Source: Pseudomonadota bacterium (lineage in GTDB: Bacteria; Pseudomonadota; Gammaproteobacteria; Eutrophobiales; Eutrophobiaceae). Taken from it: 35,515 bases of DNA. This document shows positions 1-9,197 of this stretch, piece after piece. Where the stretch lies: the NCBI GenBank assembly GCA_022574295.1, contig JACZSJ010000011.1, positions 1 to 35,515 on the forward strand, read 5' to 3'. The notes beneath the pieces were generated by a model, which was given only the letters and a program-made list of their open reading frames with translations, was not told where the DNA came from and made no database searches. The number at the start of each line of letters is the position of its first letter. Position 1 is the stretch's first letter. The translations under genes were made by a program, and so were the position numbers.

Positions 1-1
1 T

Positions 2-412
2 CTTGAGCAATCACCCCAGGCAATAGCGGCCAATGCGTTAATTAAAAAAGAATTTTCTTCAAGAGACAGGGAGCTGGTCGCGCAGCAGAAAAAAGTCAAG
101 GCAATGGAGGATCGTCTCGCAAAAGATGGTGCCATCATGAGTGAACAGGAGCGCAAAAATCTTGAAAGGGACATCGTCAGTACACGCAGAGATTTGAAAA
201 GGGGGCAAGATGAGTTTCGTGAAGATGTAAATTTCAGGTTTAATGAAGAAAGAGCAAAAATCCAGAAAGAAGTATTTGATGCCATTCAAAAAGTAGCAAA
301 AGACAATAATTATGATCTCGTACTGTTTGATGGTGTTGCCTATGCAAGTCCCAAGGCTGATTTTACTGATCTGGTGATTAACTATCTGAAAGAGAAAGAG
401 CAGGGGAAGTAG
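2..412 (+). CDS. skp: Periplasmic chaperone Skp/OmpH (5' end outside the window)
   Basis: The reading frame is open from base 2 to the stop at 412, so about 136 C-terminal residues are present and the signal peptide and start are missing. The visible part is highly charged and helical, rich in Lys, Glu and Arg with coiled-coil spacing. It ends in a compact segment containing the DLVLFDGVAYAS-like strand typical of the Skp (OmpH) body domain. Skp is a trimeric periplasmic holdase that escorts unfolded outer-membrane proteins to BamA. Its position 23 bp upstream of lpxD matches the conserved bamA-skp-lpxD order. Identification rests on composition, the C-terminal motif and synteny. Confidence 0.9.
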   Translation, partial: LEQSPQAIAANALIKKEFSSRDRELVAQQKKVKAMEDRLAKDGAIMSEQERKNLERDIVSTRRDLKRGQDEFREDVNFRFNEERAKIQKEVFDAIQKVAKDNNYDLVLFDGVAYASPKADFTDLVINYLKEKEQGK

Positions 413-435
413 CCGATTAATTACTACACTTAGTT

Positions 436-1449
436 ATGATTTTTACCCTCGGGAAAGTAGCTGGTCATATAAGCGCAGAGTTGCATGGTGATCCAGAGTG
501 TGAAGTCAGTGATATTTCAGCATTACAGTCTGCCAGGTCAGGTCAGATAAGTTTTTTATCAAATCGTAAATATTATCGTTACCTGAGGCACACAAAAGCG
601 TCAGCGGTCATCATTAAACGTGATGATCTGGAGGCATGTCCAGTATCTGCATTGCTTGTTGACGATCCTTATTTGAGTTTTGCAGGTGTCGTTAAGCTAT
701 TTCATCCTGATCCAGAGATTGTTCCGGGCATACACCCATCAGCAAACATAAGTTCATCTGCAAAAGTCGATAGTTCGGTGACTATCGGCCCCAATGTCGT
801 CATCGAAGATAATTCGGTGATTGGATCAGGAACTTTTATAGAGTCTGGGTGTGTGATTCAATCAGATGTCAGCATCGCTTCGAACACACGTTTGTATCCC
901 AATGTTGTGTTGTGCCATGCGGTCGTAATCGGTAGTAGGGTGATTTTGCATCCTGGTGTGGTCATAGGAGCTGATGGTTTCGGTATTGCTAATAACAAAG
1001 GTGTCTGGACTAAAATCCCCCAAATCGGGACAGTCATCATTGAAGATGATGTTGAAATTGGAGCGAATACATCCATTGATCGTGGTGCACTTGAAAATAC
1101 GGTTATCGAGCAAGGTGTGAAAATAGATAATCAGGTTCAGATTGGTCATAACGTCCATATCGGAGCACATACGGCGATTGCAGGATGCGTTGCTATCGCG
1201 GGGAGTGTGACAATAGGCAAGCATTGTATGATAGGGGGTTTATCAGCAATTAACGGGCATCTCGAGATAGTAGATAATGTCGTTATTACAGGGTGTTCTG
1301 CTGTAGGGAACTCGATTAAATCACCTGGTACGTATTCATCTGGCATACCCGTTACTGAGGCAAGGCTATGGCGAAGGATAGTTGCAAGAATAAAAAAACT
1401 GGATGATTTGGCCAAAAAAGTTGCAAAACTTGAAGAAATGATAAAATAA
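436..1449 (+). CDS. lpxD: UDP-3-O-(3-hydroxyacyl)glucosamine N-acyltransferase LpxD
   Basis: This 337-residue protein, close to the usual 340, adds the N-linked 3-hydroxyacyl chain from acyl-ACP in the third step of lipid A synthesis. The first ~100 residues form the uridine-binding domain. Residues ~100-310 are a left-handed beta-helix of hexapeptide repeats ([IV]G-x-x-[AVT]). The catalytic His lies in the IGHNVHIG repeat. The C-terminus is a short basic helix ([18 protein letters not shown]), as in the family. It starts with ATG 23 bp after skp and ends 19 bp before fabZ, so it is probably co-transcribed with both. Confidence 0.97.
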   Translation: MIFTLGKVAGHISAELHGDPECEVSDISALQSARSGQISFLSNRKYYRYLRHTKASAVIIKRDDLEACPVSALLVDDPYLSFAGVVKLFHPDPEIVPGIHPSANISSSAKVDSSVTIGPNVVIEDNSVIGSGTFIESGCVIQSDVSIASNTRLYPNVVLCHAVVIGSRVILHPGVVIGADGFGIANNKGVWTKIPQIGTVIIEDDVEIGANTSIDRGALENTVIEQGVKIDNQVQIGHNVHIGAHTAIAGCVAIAGSVTIGKHCMIGGLSAINGHLEIVDNVVITGCSAVGNSIKSPGTYSSGIPVTEARLWRRIVARIKKLDDLAKKVAKLEEMIK

Positions 1450-1468
1450 AAGAAATAGTGTTTACATA

Positions 1469-1912
1469 ATGAATACATTAGATATCCAGAAAATCAGAGA
1501 ATTCCTGCCCCATCGCTATCCATTTTTGCTGGTTGATAAGGTGTTGTCATATGAGCCGGGAGAATCTTTAACAGCCATCAAGAATGTGACCTTCAATGAA
1601 CCTTGTTTCCAGGGACACTTCCCTGCAAGACCTATTTTCCCCGGTGTCCTGATAATCGAGGCAATGGCACAGGCCGCGGCATTATTAGGTTGTGTAACGA
1701 TGGAAGAGAGGCCGGATGACGGGTCAATCTACTATCTGGTCGGTGTGGATAAAGCGCGGTTTAAAAAAACAGTGCATCCAGGGGATCAAATCACGCTTAG
1801 TATCAAATTCATTAAGCTGAGAAAGAACATCTGGCGATTTTCAGCTCGCGCAACGGTAGATGAAAAACTCGTTGCTTCCGCAGAGATACTGACGACTGTC
1901 GCGGATGAATAA
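1469..1912 (+). CDS. fabZ: 3-hydroxyacyl-[ACP] dehydratase FabZ
   Basis: At 147 residues this is the standard hotdog-fold dehydratase of type II fatty acid synthesis, converting 3-hydroxyacyl-ACP to trans-2-enoyl-ACP in the cytosol. The catalytic His is in [11 protein letters not shown] near the N-terminus, and the catalytic Glu is in [14 protein letters not shown]. Its place between lpxD and lpxA is the conserved arrangement that balances membrane fatty acid and lipid A synthesis, since both draw on 3-hydroxyacyl-ACP. The TAA stop is 2 bp from the TTG start of lpxA, suggesting translational coupling. Confidence 0.97.
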   Translation: MNTLDIQKIREFLPHRYPFLLVDKVLSYEPGESLTAIKNVTFNEPCFQGHFPARPIFPGVLIIEAMAQAAALLGCVTMEERPDDGSIYYLVGVDKARFKKTVHPGDQITLSIKFIKLRKNIWRFSARATVDEKLVASAEILTTVADE

Positions 1913-1914
1913 CA

Positions 1915-2688
1915 TTGATTGACAAGCACGCCGTTGTCGATCCGGAAGCGGTGATAGGAAATAATGTTTCTATTGGACCCTATTCGGTCATTGGTTCGGA
2001 TGTTGTTATCGGAGATGACAACTGGATAGGTTCTCACGTTGTTATTAAAGGCCCAACAAAAATTGGTCGATCTAACCGGATTTATCAATTCTCTTCAATT
2101 GGTGATGATCCGCAGGATAAGAAATATAGTGGCAATGAACAATCAACCCTTGAGATTGGTGACGGAAATCTTATTCGGGAATACTGTTCAATAAATAGAG
2201 GCACAGAAGAGGGTGGTGGAAAAACTGTTATAGGTAGTGATAACTGGATTATGGCATATGTTCATATTGCCCATGATTGTATTGTGGGTGATGGTGCTGT
2301 ATTTGCAAATAACACAACCTTAGCAGGGCATGTCTGTATTGATGATTATGTGATACTTGGAGGATTTACCGGGGTACATCAATTCTGCCATATAGGAAAA
2401 CATTGTTTTACTGCCATTTCTTCCGTTGTGGTAAAGGATATCCCACCTTTTCTGATGGTCGCGGGCAATACGGCAAAGCCGAGTGGCCTCAATCGTGAAG
2501 GCTTGAAGCGCCATGGATTCACGGCGGAAACGATAGATCTATTACGCAAGGCATACAAAATAATTTATCGTAGTGGACTTACAAAAAATGTAGCAATTGA
2601 AGCTCTTGAGGAGCTTAAATCGCAATCAGAAGCTGTTAGAGAATTTTCTAATTTTATAGAAAAATCTACGCGTGGAATTACGCGCTGA
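1915..2688 (+). CDS. lpxA: UDP-N-acetylglucosamine 3-O-acyltransferase LpxA
   Basis: The 257-residue protein catalyses the first step of lipid A synthesis, transfer of a 3-hydroxyacyl chain from ACP to the 3-OH of UDP-GlcNAc. Residues 1-185 are a hexapeptide-repeat beta-helix. The catalytic His is in YVHIAHDC, and the family motif GFTGVHQFCHIG follows. The rest is the helical C-terminal domain. The start is TTG (TTG ATT GAC AAG); no in-frame ATG lies near it, and this start gives the expected N-terminus (IDKHAVVDPEA). It sits 2 bp after the fabZ stop, so it probably depends on coupling to fabZ translation. Confidence 0.97.
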   Translation: MIDKHAVVDPEAVIGNNVSIGPYSVIGSDVVIGDDNWIGSHVVIKGPTKIGRSNRIYQFSSIGDDPQDKKYSGNEQSTLEIGDGNLIREYCSINRGTEEGGGKTVIGSDNWIMAYVHIAHDCIVGDGAVFANNTTLAGHVCIDDYVILGGFTGVHQFCHIGKHCFTAISSVVVKDIPPFLMVAGNTAKPSGLNREGLKRHGFTAETIDLLRKAYKIIYRSGLTKNVAIEALEELKSQSEAVREFSNFIEKSTRGITR

Positions 2689-2765
2689 TTTAATTTGTTT
2701 TATTACACAATCGGGTTTGTTTCTATGAAGACCAGCCTGGTTGGTAATAATCTGGGAATTTGATC

Positions 2766-3902
2766 ATGCTTCGAATAGGCATAGTCGCAGGTGAAGCGTC
2801 AGGCGACCTTCTTGGTGCGCAATTGATAAGAGACCTAAAAGAGAAATACTCTGATGTTGAAGTTGTGGGTATCGGAGGCAAACATCTTATTGAAAATGGA
2901 TGCCAAAGCCTTTTCGATATGGAAAGATTATCAGTGATGGGTATTTTTGAAGTTCTTGCAAGATACTGTGAACTGCTCGGTATCCGTAGGAAATTAACAA
3001 AGTATTTTATTGAAAATCCACCCGATATTTTTATTGGAATCGACGCGCCTGATTTTAATCTAACTTTAGAAGAAAATTTGCGAAGTCAGGGTATCAGAAC
3101 GGTACACTATGTCAGTCCATCAGTCTGGGCGTGGCGAGAAAGCAGGTTGAAAAAAATTTCGCGAGCAGTCGACCTAATGTTGGTATTGTTTCCATTTGAA
3201 CTGCCCTATTACGAAAAAAATAATATAACAGTGCGATTTGTCGGTCATCCACTCGCAAACCAACTAAATAAAACAACTGACAAAAATAGCGTAAGGGAAG
3301 TGCTTGGCCTGCCCAGTGACAAAATAATCATTGCATTGATGCCGGGCAGTCGTAAAAGTGAGCTTAATCAGCATAGTCAAATATTTCTGAAAACTGCACT
3401 TTGGTGTCAGGAACGTCATGATAATCTTCATTTTGTCGCAAATATGGTTGATGAACAGACCGAGGTAATGTTCAACAAAGTAATCAATGAAACAAGTCCT
3501 GATTTACCCATTACCATTTTTACGAATGATTCGAGACGCGTCATGGAAGCGAGTGATCTTTTATTATTGGCCTCCGGAACAATAACGCTGGAGGCCATGT
3601 TGTTAAAAAAACCTATGGTTGTTGCTTATCGGGTTTCATGGTTGACTTATCAGATATTTAGCAGACTTATCCATGCCCCTTATGTTGCCCTGCCTAATTT
3701 ACTGGCAGATAAATTGCTTGTGCCGGAATGTTTGCAATATGACTGTACACCTGAAAAATTAGGTTCTGAATTGTCAGCCTGGTTGAACGATGAATCTGCT
3801 GTCGAGAAATTAAAGCATGAATTTGATGTGATACATCAAGGCATGATTCAACAAAAAAGGCACACAGCCATTGACGCAATTATGTCGCTAATTTCAAATT
3901 GA
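2766..3902 (+). CDS. lpxB: Lipid-A-disaccharide synthase LpxB
   Basis: LpxB is a GT-B fold (GT19) inner-membrane-associated enzyme that condenses UDP-2,3-diacylglucosamine with lipid X to form the lipid A disaccharide. The N-terminus carries the family signature GEASGDLLGAQLI. VSPSVWAWRESRLKKI and LMPGSRKSEL mark the acceptor and donor domains, and LLASGTITLEAML the C-terminal donor-binding segment. I chose ATG 2766 over the in-frame TTG at 2760 because GGGAA at 2754-2758 is spaced correctly for it. The 378 residues match the usual length. The ~70-bp gap after lpxA is wider than the other gaps in this run. Confidence 0.96.
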   Translation: MLRIGIVAGEASGDLLGAQLIRDLKEKYSDVEVVGIGGKHLIENGCQSLFDMERLSVMGIFEVLARYCELLGIRRKLTKYFIENPPDIFIGIDAPDFNLTLEENLRSQGIRTVHYVSPSVWAWRESRLKKISRAVDLMLVLFPFELPYYEKNNITVRFVGHPLANQLNKTTDKNSVREVLGLPSDKIIIALMPGSRKSELNQHSQIFLKTALWCQERHDNLHFVANMVDEQTEVMFNKVINETSPDLPITIFTNDSRRVMEASDLLLLASGTITLEAMLLKKPMVVAYRVSWLTYQIFSRLIHAPYVALPNLLADKLLVPECLQYDCTPEKLGSELSAWLNDESAVEKLKHEFDVIHQGMIQQKRHTAIDAIMSLISN

Positions 3903-3918
3903 AAGAATAGCAGGATAA

Positions 3919-4512
3919 ATGGAACTATTTGATTATATTGATAGCAGGATGATGGCTGGGGTCGATGAGGTGGGAAGAGGTCCGCTGGCAGGTCCAGTTA
4001 TTGCTGCTGCTGTTATTCTGGATCCTGAAAACCCTATACCAGGCCTGATGGATTCAAAGAAAATCAGTGAGAAAAAACGTATTCTTTTGGCAGAGGAGAT
4101 ACGAGAAAAGGCATTGTCCTGGGCCATGGGACGTGCAGAGCACGATGAAATTGATTCAATCAATATATTACAGGCAAGCTTATTAGCTATGAAAAGGGCA
4201 ATCGAATCACTGTCAATCAAGCCGGAATTAGTTCTGGTTGATGGAATATATAGACCTGATGTTGACTGTAAAGTAGAACCAATTGTAAAAGGTGACAGCA
4301 AAATAGCTGCGATTTCAGCAGCGTCAATTATTGCTAAAGTTGCAAGAGATAATGAGATGGTCGTACTGGCCGACCAATACCCGGGCTATGGGTTCTCTCA
4401 ACATAAGGGATATCCAACAAAAATGCATATAAACGCATTAAAAGAATTGGGCGTTTCCTTGATACACAGGAAAAGTTTTTCCCCGGTAAAACGGCTGTTG
4501 GAATCATCCTAG
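3919..4512 (+). CDS. rnhB: Ribonuclease HII RnhB, with 3' end remodelled by a MITE-like insertion
   Basis: The 197-residue cytosolic nuclease cleaves RNA in RNA/DNA hybrids and at single embedded ribonucleotides, feeding ribonucleotide excision repair. The DEDD active site is visible: D and E in [14 protein letters not shown] in LVDGIYRPD, and the last Asp region in [21 protein letters not shown]. The end ([15 protein letters not shown]) is complete for the family. The final codon and TAG stop lie inside the left terminal repeat of the element at 4506-4637. Without the insertion the frame would read ...GAA TCA AAA TAA, ending E-S-K instead of E-S-S. Function should be unaffected. Confidence 0.96.
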   Translation: MELFDYIDSRMMAGVDEVGRGPLAGPVIAAAVILDPENPIPGLMDSKKISEKKRILLAEEIREKALSWAMGRAEHDEIDSINILQASLLAMKRAIESLSIKPELVLVDGIYRPDVDCKVEPIVKGDSKIAAISAASIIAKVARDNEMVVLADQYPGYGFSQHKGYPTKMHINALKELGVSLIHRKSFSPVKRLLESS

Positions 4513-4637
4513 ATTCCGCAGTTGATCACTATGAGCATGAGTTAAGATGATGATAACAATAAAGATATCGCCAATGTTTGAATTCACCCTCAGGGTGAGG
4601 GCTGCTATACATGCAGTCCAACTGCGGATTCTAGGAT
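4506..4637. mobile_element. 132-bp MITE-like element with terminal inverted repeats and AATC target duplication
   Basis: Bases 4506-4524 (ATCCTAGATTCCGCAGTTG) and 4619-4637 are inverted repeats matching at 18 of 19 positions. They are flanked by identical AATC tetranucleotides at 4502-4505 and 4638-4641, as expected of a target-site duplication. The interior has no ORF but has two hairpins: a perfect 7-bp palindrome around 4584-4598 (TCACCCT C AGGGTGA), and CTGC/GCAG just inside the right repeat. Size, structure and lack of coding capacity fit a non-autonomous miniature transposable element. The parent IS family is not identified. Confidence 0.75.
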
Positions 4638-4663
4638 AATCAAAATAAAATTTGAGGAATTTG

Positions 4664-7600
4664 GTGAAAGATAGTTTCGTACATTTACATGTTCATTCCG
4701 AGTACTCACTGGAAGATGGTCTGATAAGAATAGGTGCGCTTGCTGATAAGGTTTCTGAAGGCAAGATGCCTGCTATTGCCTTAACCGAACAAGGCAATCT
4801 TTTTTCAGCTTTAAAATTCTACCGTGCTGCCCAGAAATCTGGTGTTAAACCGATAATCGGTGTTGAGATACGAATTATTGATCATGAAAATTATAAGGAA
4901 TCCAGCAAACTTGTTTTACTATGTCAAAATTACAATGGTTATCAAAACCTCAATTGTTTGATCACACAAAGTTACCATGAGGGACAATTTCAGGGGGTTG
5001 CATTTGTCCAGAAGGAATGGATGAAAGATTATGCCGAAGGATTGATTGCACTATCAGGCGCACAACAAGGTAATGTCGGCAAAGCGTTACTTGCCGGGAA
5101 TTATGATCATGCCAGGACGCTTTTGAGTGAGTGGTTATCACTATTCCCTGATAGATTTTATCTGGAATTACAAAGAACGAACCATGCAGGAGAGAACGAT
5201 TATATCTATTCTGCTGTTGAGCTGGCTGCCGAATTAAACACGCCTGTCGTTGCAACGAATAATGTCATGTTCCTGTCAGAGGAAGAATTTGAAGTACATG
5301 AAGCCCGTGTCTGTATCCACCAGGGGTACACCCTCGAAGATTCCAGACGACCACACCTCTATACCGGCAAGCAATATTTGCGTACCTCTGAAGAGATGAC
5401 TGATTTATTTTCAGACATCCCGGAAGCAATTGAAAATACGATTGCGATTGCAAGACGCTGTAACCTGGAATTAACTCTGGGTGAAAATTATTTACCCGAT
5501 TTCCCGGTGCCGGAGGGCTATGATCAGAACGAATGGCTGATTCATAAATCTAAAGAGGGTCTGGGACAGCGACTGGTCATTGAGGATGATGAAGATCTTA
5601 TTGAACTTCAGGGGGTATATCAGGAAAGGCTGGAGGTAGAGCTTGATGTCATCATAGAGATGGGGTTTTCCGGGTATTTTCTCATCGTGGCAGATTTCAT
5701 TCAATGGGCAAAGGATAATGCCATCCCGGTGGGACCTGGACGTGGTTCTGGTGCAGGGTCATTGGTTGCTTATGCATTAGGGATCACCGAGCTTGATCCT
5801 CTTCAATATGACCTGCTGTTTGAGCGATTTCTGAATCCAGAACGTGTTTCCCTGCCAGATTTTGATATAGATTTCTGTATGGAAAGACGGGATGAAGTCA
5901 TAGACTATGTGGCGCGTAAATATGGTCGTGATCGTGTTTCTCAAATAATCACCTATGGCCGTATGGCAGCCAAGGCTGTTGTCAGAGATGTCGGGCGTGT
6001 ACTGGGATATCCCTATGGTTTTGTTGACCAAATAGCAAAATTAATCCCTTTTGATCTCAATATGACTTTGGACCGTGCCATGGAAGAAGAGGCTGTACTC
6101 AAACAACGCTATAGAGATGAAGATGAAGTTAGTACCCTGATTGATCTGGCCCAACAACTTGAAGGCATATCACGTAATGCAGGACGGCATGCGGGTGGTA
6201 TTGTAATTGCACCAAGACCACTGACAAATTATATGCCGTTGTATTGTGAACAGGGATCGGAGTCACCTGTATCACAATTTGACATGGGTGATGTTGAAGC
6301 TATTGGTCTGGTTAAATTCGATTTGCTTGGCTTGAGAACACTGACAATTATTGATTGGGCAATTCGAGATATTAATCTAATCAGAAACAGGGAAGGCAAG
6401 CCTCCAATTAATATCAATCACATCCCGCTTGATGATCAAAAGACCTATGAACTTATTCGTAGAAATGAAACAACTGCCATCTTTCAGCTCGAGTCTGATG
6501 GCATGAAAAAACTTATCAAGCGTTTGCAGCCAGATGGTTTTGATGACTTAATTGCCCTGGTAGCTTTATTCAGGCCTGGACCACTTCAGTCCGGCATGGT
6601 GGATAATTATATAGATTGTAAACATGGCAAGGCAAGAATCGTATATCCTCATCCAAAACTTGAACATATATTAAAACCAACAAATGGTGTTATTTTGTAC
6701 CAAGAACAGGTGATGCAGATTGCGCAAATTCTGGCTGGTTATACATTGGGTGCGGCAGATTTACTGCGAAGGGCAATGGGTAAGAAAAAATATGAGGAGA
6801 TGGCCGAGCAAAGGACAATATTTACTGAGGGCGCGGTATCAAATGGTGTCGATGAATTGGTTGCAAAAGGTATTTTTGATTTAATGGAAAAATTTGCTGG
6901 CTATGGTTTTAATAAATCACATTCAGCTGCATATGCACTGATTGCATACCAAACTGCCTGGTTGAAATCTCATTACCCTGCATATTTTATGGCCGCAGTG
7001 TTTTCATCTGACATGGATAATACCGATAAGGTTGTCATGCTTCGTGATGAGGTTGAAACAATGAAGCTCAAGCTGGAAGCACCATCCATCAACCAGAGTC
7101 ATTATAAATTTGCTGTAGAAAATGAAAGCACTATCAGATTTGGTCTCGGTGCAATTAAAGGTGTTGGCAAAGCCGCTATAGAAACCATTACCAGTGAGCG
7201 AGACGAAAACGGACTGTTTATCGATTTATTTGATTTGTGTCGCAGACTTGATTTGAGAAAAGTTAACAGGCGTGTCCTGGATTCGATCATTCGCTCAGGT
7301 GCTGTCGATGAACTTGGTCCTGGTCGTAGTCGCATCAGCGCAAGTCTTGATAAGGCGATTCGCTTTGCAGAACAATCAAGCAATAATACTCACAGCGGTC
7401 AGGATGATTTGTTTGGTCTGTTTCCTGTCGTTGAAACTGACAAAAAGACTGGCAAAGAGGTTGGTAGCTCAGTATTTCTGGAAGCCGTTGAATGGTCAGA
7501 TGATGAAAGATTAATCGGGGAAAAAGAGACATTGGGGTTTTATCTGGAGGGTCACCCTATTATCAAATATGAAGATGAACTTAAGGGACTGATTGGCGCA

Positions 7601-8131
7601 AGGTTGAAGGATATTAAGATAGGCAATAATGTACGAGTGGCAGGTTATATTCACAGAATAAGAACACGATCGGGGAGCCGAGGGAAAATGGCTGAAGTTC
7701 TACTTGATGACAGGACAGCTCGAGCTAATGTAACGGTATATTCAAATGTATATCAGAAATGCAGTAATAGTCTGGTTAAGGATCAGTTAGTGATTATTGA
7801 TGGCGAAGTGGTTGAGGATGATTTTTTTATGAGTGGCTATTCAATCATCGCTAATGATATTTATACATTGGCACAAATGAGGAAGCATGCAAACCTTAGA
7901 CTACGATTGTGTAAACAGGGTGATTGTCGTGCCGAGATGAATTACCTGAAAGAAACATTGGCTTCTTACTGTAGAGGTACTAGTTATGTGAGTGTAGAAT
8001 ACAGAAATGATCAGGGGCAATGCACATTGTCCCTGGGGGATGATTGGAAAGTTAATATTGATGATACGTTGCTGGAATCCCTGAGAGATTATCTTGGTAA
8101 GGATAATGTATATCTGGATTATCACTCGTAA
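4664..8131 (+). CDS. dnaE: DNA polymerase III alpha subunit DnaE
   Basis: This is the replicative polymerase catalytic subunit, about 1155 residues. In order: PHP domain (FVHLHVHSEYSLEDG), palm with VGPGRGSGAGSLV and the catalytic aspartates in LPDFDIDFCMERRDEV, fingers (FRPGPLQSGMVD, GYGFNKSHSAAYA), tandem HhH (GLGAIKGVGKAAIE), and a C-terminal OB fold (VRVAGYIHRIRTRSG). A clamp-binding motif, QDDLF, sits near residue 913, as in E. coli DnaE. GTG 4664 is preferred over TTG 4652 or TTG 4661 because AGGA at 4655-4658 is 5 nt upstream and the product matches family N-termini. Before the 132-bp element inserted, the gene would have been only ~15 bp from rnhB. Confidence 0.97.
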   Translation: MKDSFVHLHVHSEYSLEDGLIRIGALADKVSEGKMPAIALTEQGNLFSALKFYRAAQKSGVKPIIGVEIRIIDHENYKESSKLVLLCQNYNGYQNLNCLITQSYHEGQFQGVAFVQKEWMKDYAEGLIALSGAQQGNVGKALLAGNYDHARTLLSEWLSLFPDRFYLELQRTNHAGENDYIYSAVELAAELNTPVVATNNVMFLSEEEFEVHEARVCIHQGYTLEDSRRPHLYTGKQYLRTSEEMTDLFSDIPEAIENTIAIARRCNLELTLGENYLPDFPVPEGYDQNEWLIHKSKEGLGQRLVIEDDEDLIELQGVYQERLEVELDVIIEMGFSGYFLIVADFIQWAKDNAIPVGPGRGSGAGSLVAYALGITELDPLQYDLLFERFLNPERVSLPDFDIDFCMERRDEVIDYVARKYGRDRVSQIITYGRMAAKAVVRDVGRVLGYPYGFVDQIAKLIPFDLNMTLDRAMEEEAVLKQRYRDEDEVSTLIDLAQQLEGISRNAGRHAGGIVIAPRPLTNYMPLYCEQGSESPVSQFDMGDVEAIGLVKFDLLGLRTLTIIDWAIRDINLIRNREGKPPININHIPLDDQKTYELIRRNETTAIFQLESDGMKKLIKRLQPDGFDDLIALVALFRPGPLQSGMVDNYIDCKHGKARIVYPHPKLEHILKPTNGVILYQEQVMQIAQILAGYTLGAADLLRRAMGKKKYEEMAEQRTIFTEGAVSNGVDELVAKGIFDLMEKFAGYGFNKSHSAAYALIAYQTAWLKSHYPAYFMAAVFSSDMDNTDKVVMLRDEVETMKLKLEAPSINQSHYKFAVENESTIRFGLGAIKGVGKAAIETITSERDENGLFIDLFDLCRRLDLRKVNRRVLDSIIRSGAVDELGPGRSRISASLDKAIRFAEQSSNNTHSGQDDLFGLFPVVETDKKTGKEVGSSVFLEAVEWSDDERLIGEKETLGFYLEGHPIIKYEDELKGLIGARLKDIKIGNNVRVAGYIHRIRTRSGSRGKMAEVLLDDRTARANVTVYSNVYQKCSNSLVKDQLVIIDGEVVEDDFFMSGYSIIANDIYTLAQMRKHANLRLRLCKQGDCRAEMNYLKETLASYCRGTSYVSVEYRNDQGQCTLSLGDDWKVNIDDTLLESLRDYLGKDNVYLDYHS

Positions 8132-8207
8132 TAATTAAGCATTATTTTATACAAATAATACACTAGAATCACACATACAAATTATAAACATGAAGCAGGA
8201 CTGAATA

Positions 8208-9158
8208 ATGAATTTTCTGGAATTTGAGCAGCCAATTGCAGAGCTAGATGCAAAGATTGAAGAGTTGAGATATGTCGGTGATGACTCGGAAATAAATATA
8301 AATGAAGAGATTATCCGACTGCAGAAACGCAGTGATGAATTAACTGCATCCATATTTTCTTCATTATCAACCTGGCAATATTCCCAGGTTGCAAGACATC
8401 CGCAGAGGCCCTATACCCTGGATTATATCGAGAGGATATTTTCAGATTTTGAGGAGCTGCATGGTGACCGAAGCTTCGCCGATGATCCTGCATTGGTGTG
8501 TGGGATCGGTCGGCTGGAAGGTGTTCCTGTTGCAATTATTGGACATCAAAAAGGGCGTGATACCAATGACAGGATTTATAGAAACTACGGTATGGCAAGA
8601 CCTGAGGGTTACCGAAAAGCGTTACGGATTATGAAACTTGCAGAACGTTTTAAATTGCCAGTATTAACATTTATTGATACGCCAGGTGCTTATCCTGGTA
8701 TTGATGCTGAAGAACGTGGGCAAAGTGAAGCGATTGCAAGAAATTTGATTACAATGACAGCATTAAAAACACCAATTATTGCGACAGTGATTGGAGAAGG
8801 AGGTTCGGGTGGTGCTCTGGCAATTGGTGTGGCAGATAAATTGTTTATGATGGAATACAGTACCTACTCTGTGATTTCACCGGAAGGCTGTGCCTCTATA
8901 TTATGGAAAAATGCAGATAAGGCAGAAGAAGCTGCAGAGGCGATGAAGATCACGGCCAAAAATTTGCAGGAACTTGGTTTAATTGACGAAATTATTGGGG
9001 AACCTCTTGGTGCCGCACATAGGGATTATGATAAAACAGCTGAAATGCTAAAGAATTCATTAGTCAGGGCAGTCAATGAATTAGTATCAGTTAATATTGA
9101 TGATTTGGTTGATACCAGGCAGGCACGCATCAGACAATACGGTTGCTTTACCAGTTAA
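8208..9158 (+). CDS. accA: Acetyl-CoA carboxylase carboxyltransferase subunit alpha AccA
   Basis: The 316-residue protein is the alpha half of the carboxyltransferase that moves CO2 from carboxybiotin to acetyl-CoA, giving malonyl-CoA for fatty acid synthesis. The N-terminus ([19 protein letters not shown]) is the family's helical start. The crotonase-like core contains [29 protein letters not shown] and [15 protein letters not shown], whose glycines form the oxyanion region. It lies 76 bp after dnaE, the usual gammaproteobacterial neighbour, and 39 bp before tilS. Nothing is missing. Confidence 0.97.
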   Translation: MNFLEFEQPIAELDAKIEELRYVGDDSEININEEIIRLQKRSDELTASIFSSLSTWQYSQVARHPQRPYTLDYIERIFSDFEELHGDRSFADDPALVCGIGRLEGVPVAIIGHQKGRDTNDRIYRNYGMARPEGYRKALRIMKLAERFKLPVLTFIDTPGAYPGIDAEERGQSEAIARNLITMTALKTPIIATVIGEGGSGGALAIGVADKLFMMEYSTYSVISPEGCASILWKNADKAEEAAEAMKITAKNLQELGLIDEIIGEPLGAAHRDYDKTAEMLKNSLVRAVNELVSVNIDDLVDTRQARIRQYGCFTS

Positions 9159-9197
9159 ATGTCATTTTATACTTGATATAAGTTCTAACACCATTCA

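Noticed and set aside
862-1224. Long minus-strand frames inside lpxD, and similar ones inside dnaE, tilS and ndh
   Set aside because: They are opposite-strand shadows of clearly identified genes, without start signals or family features.
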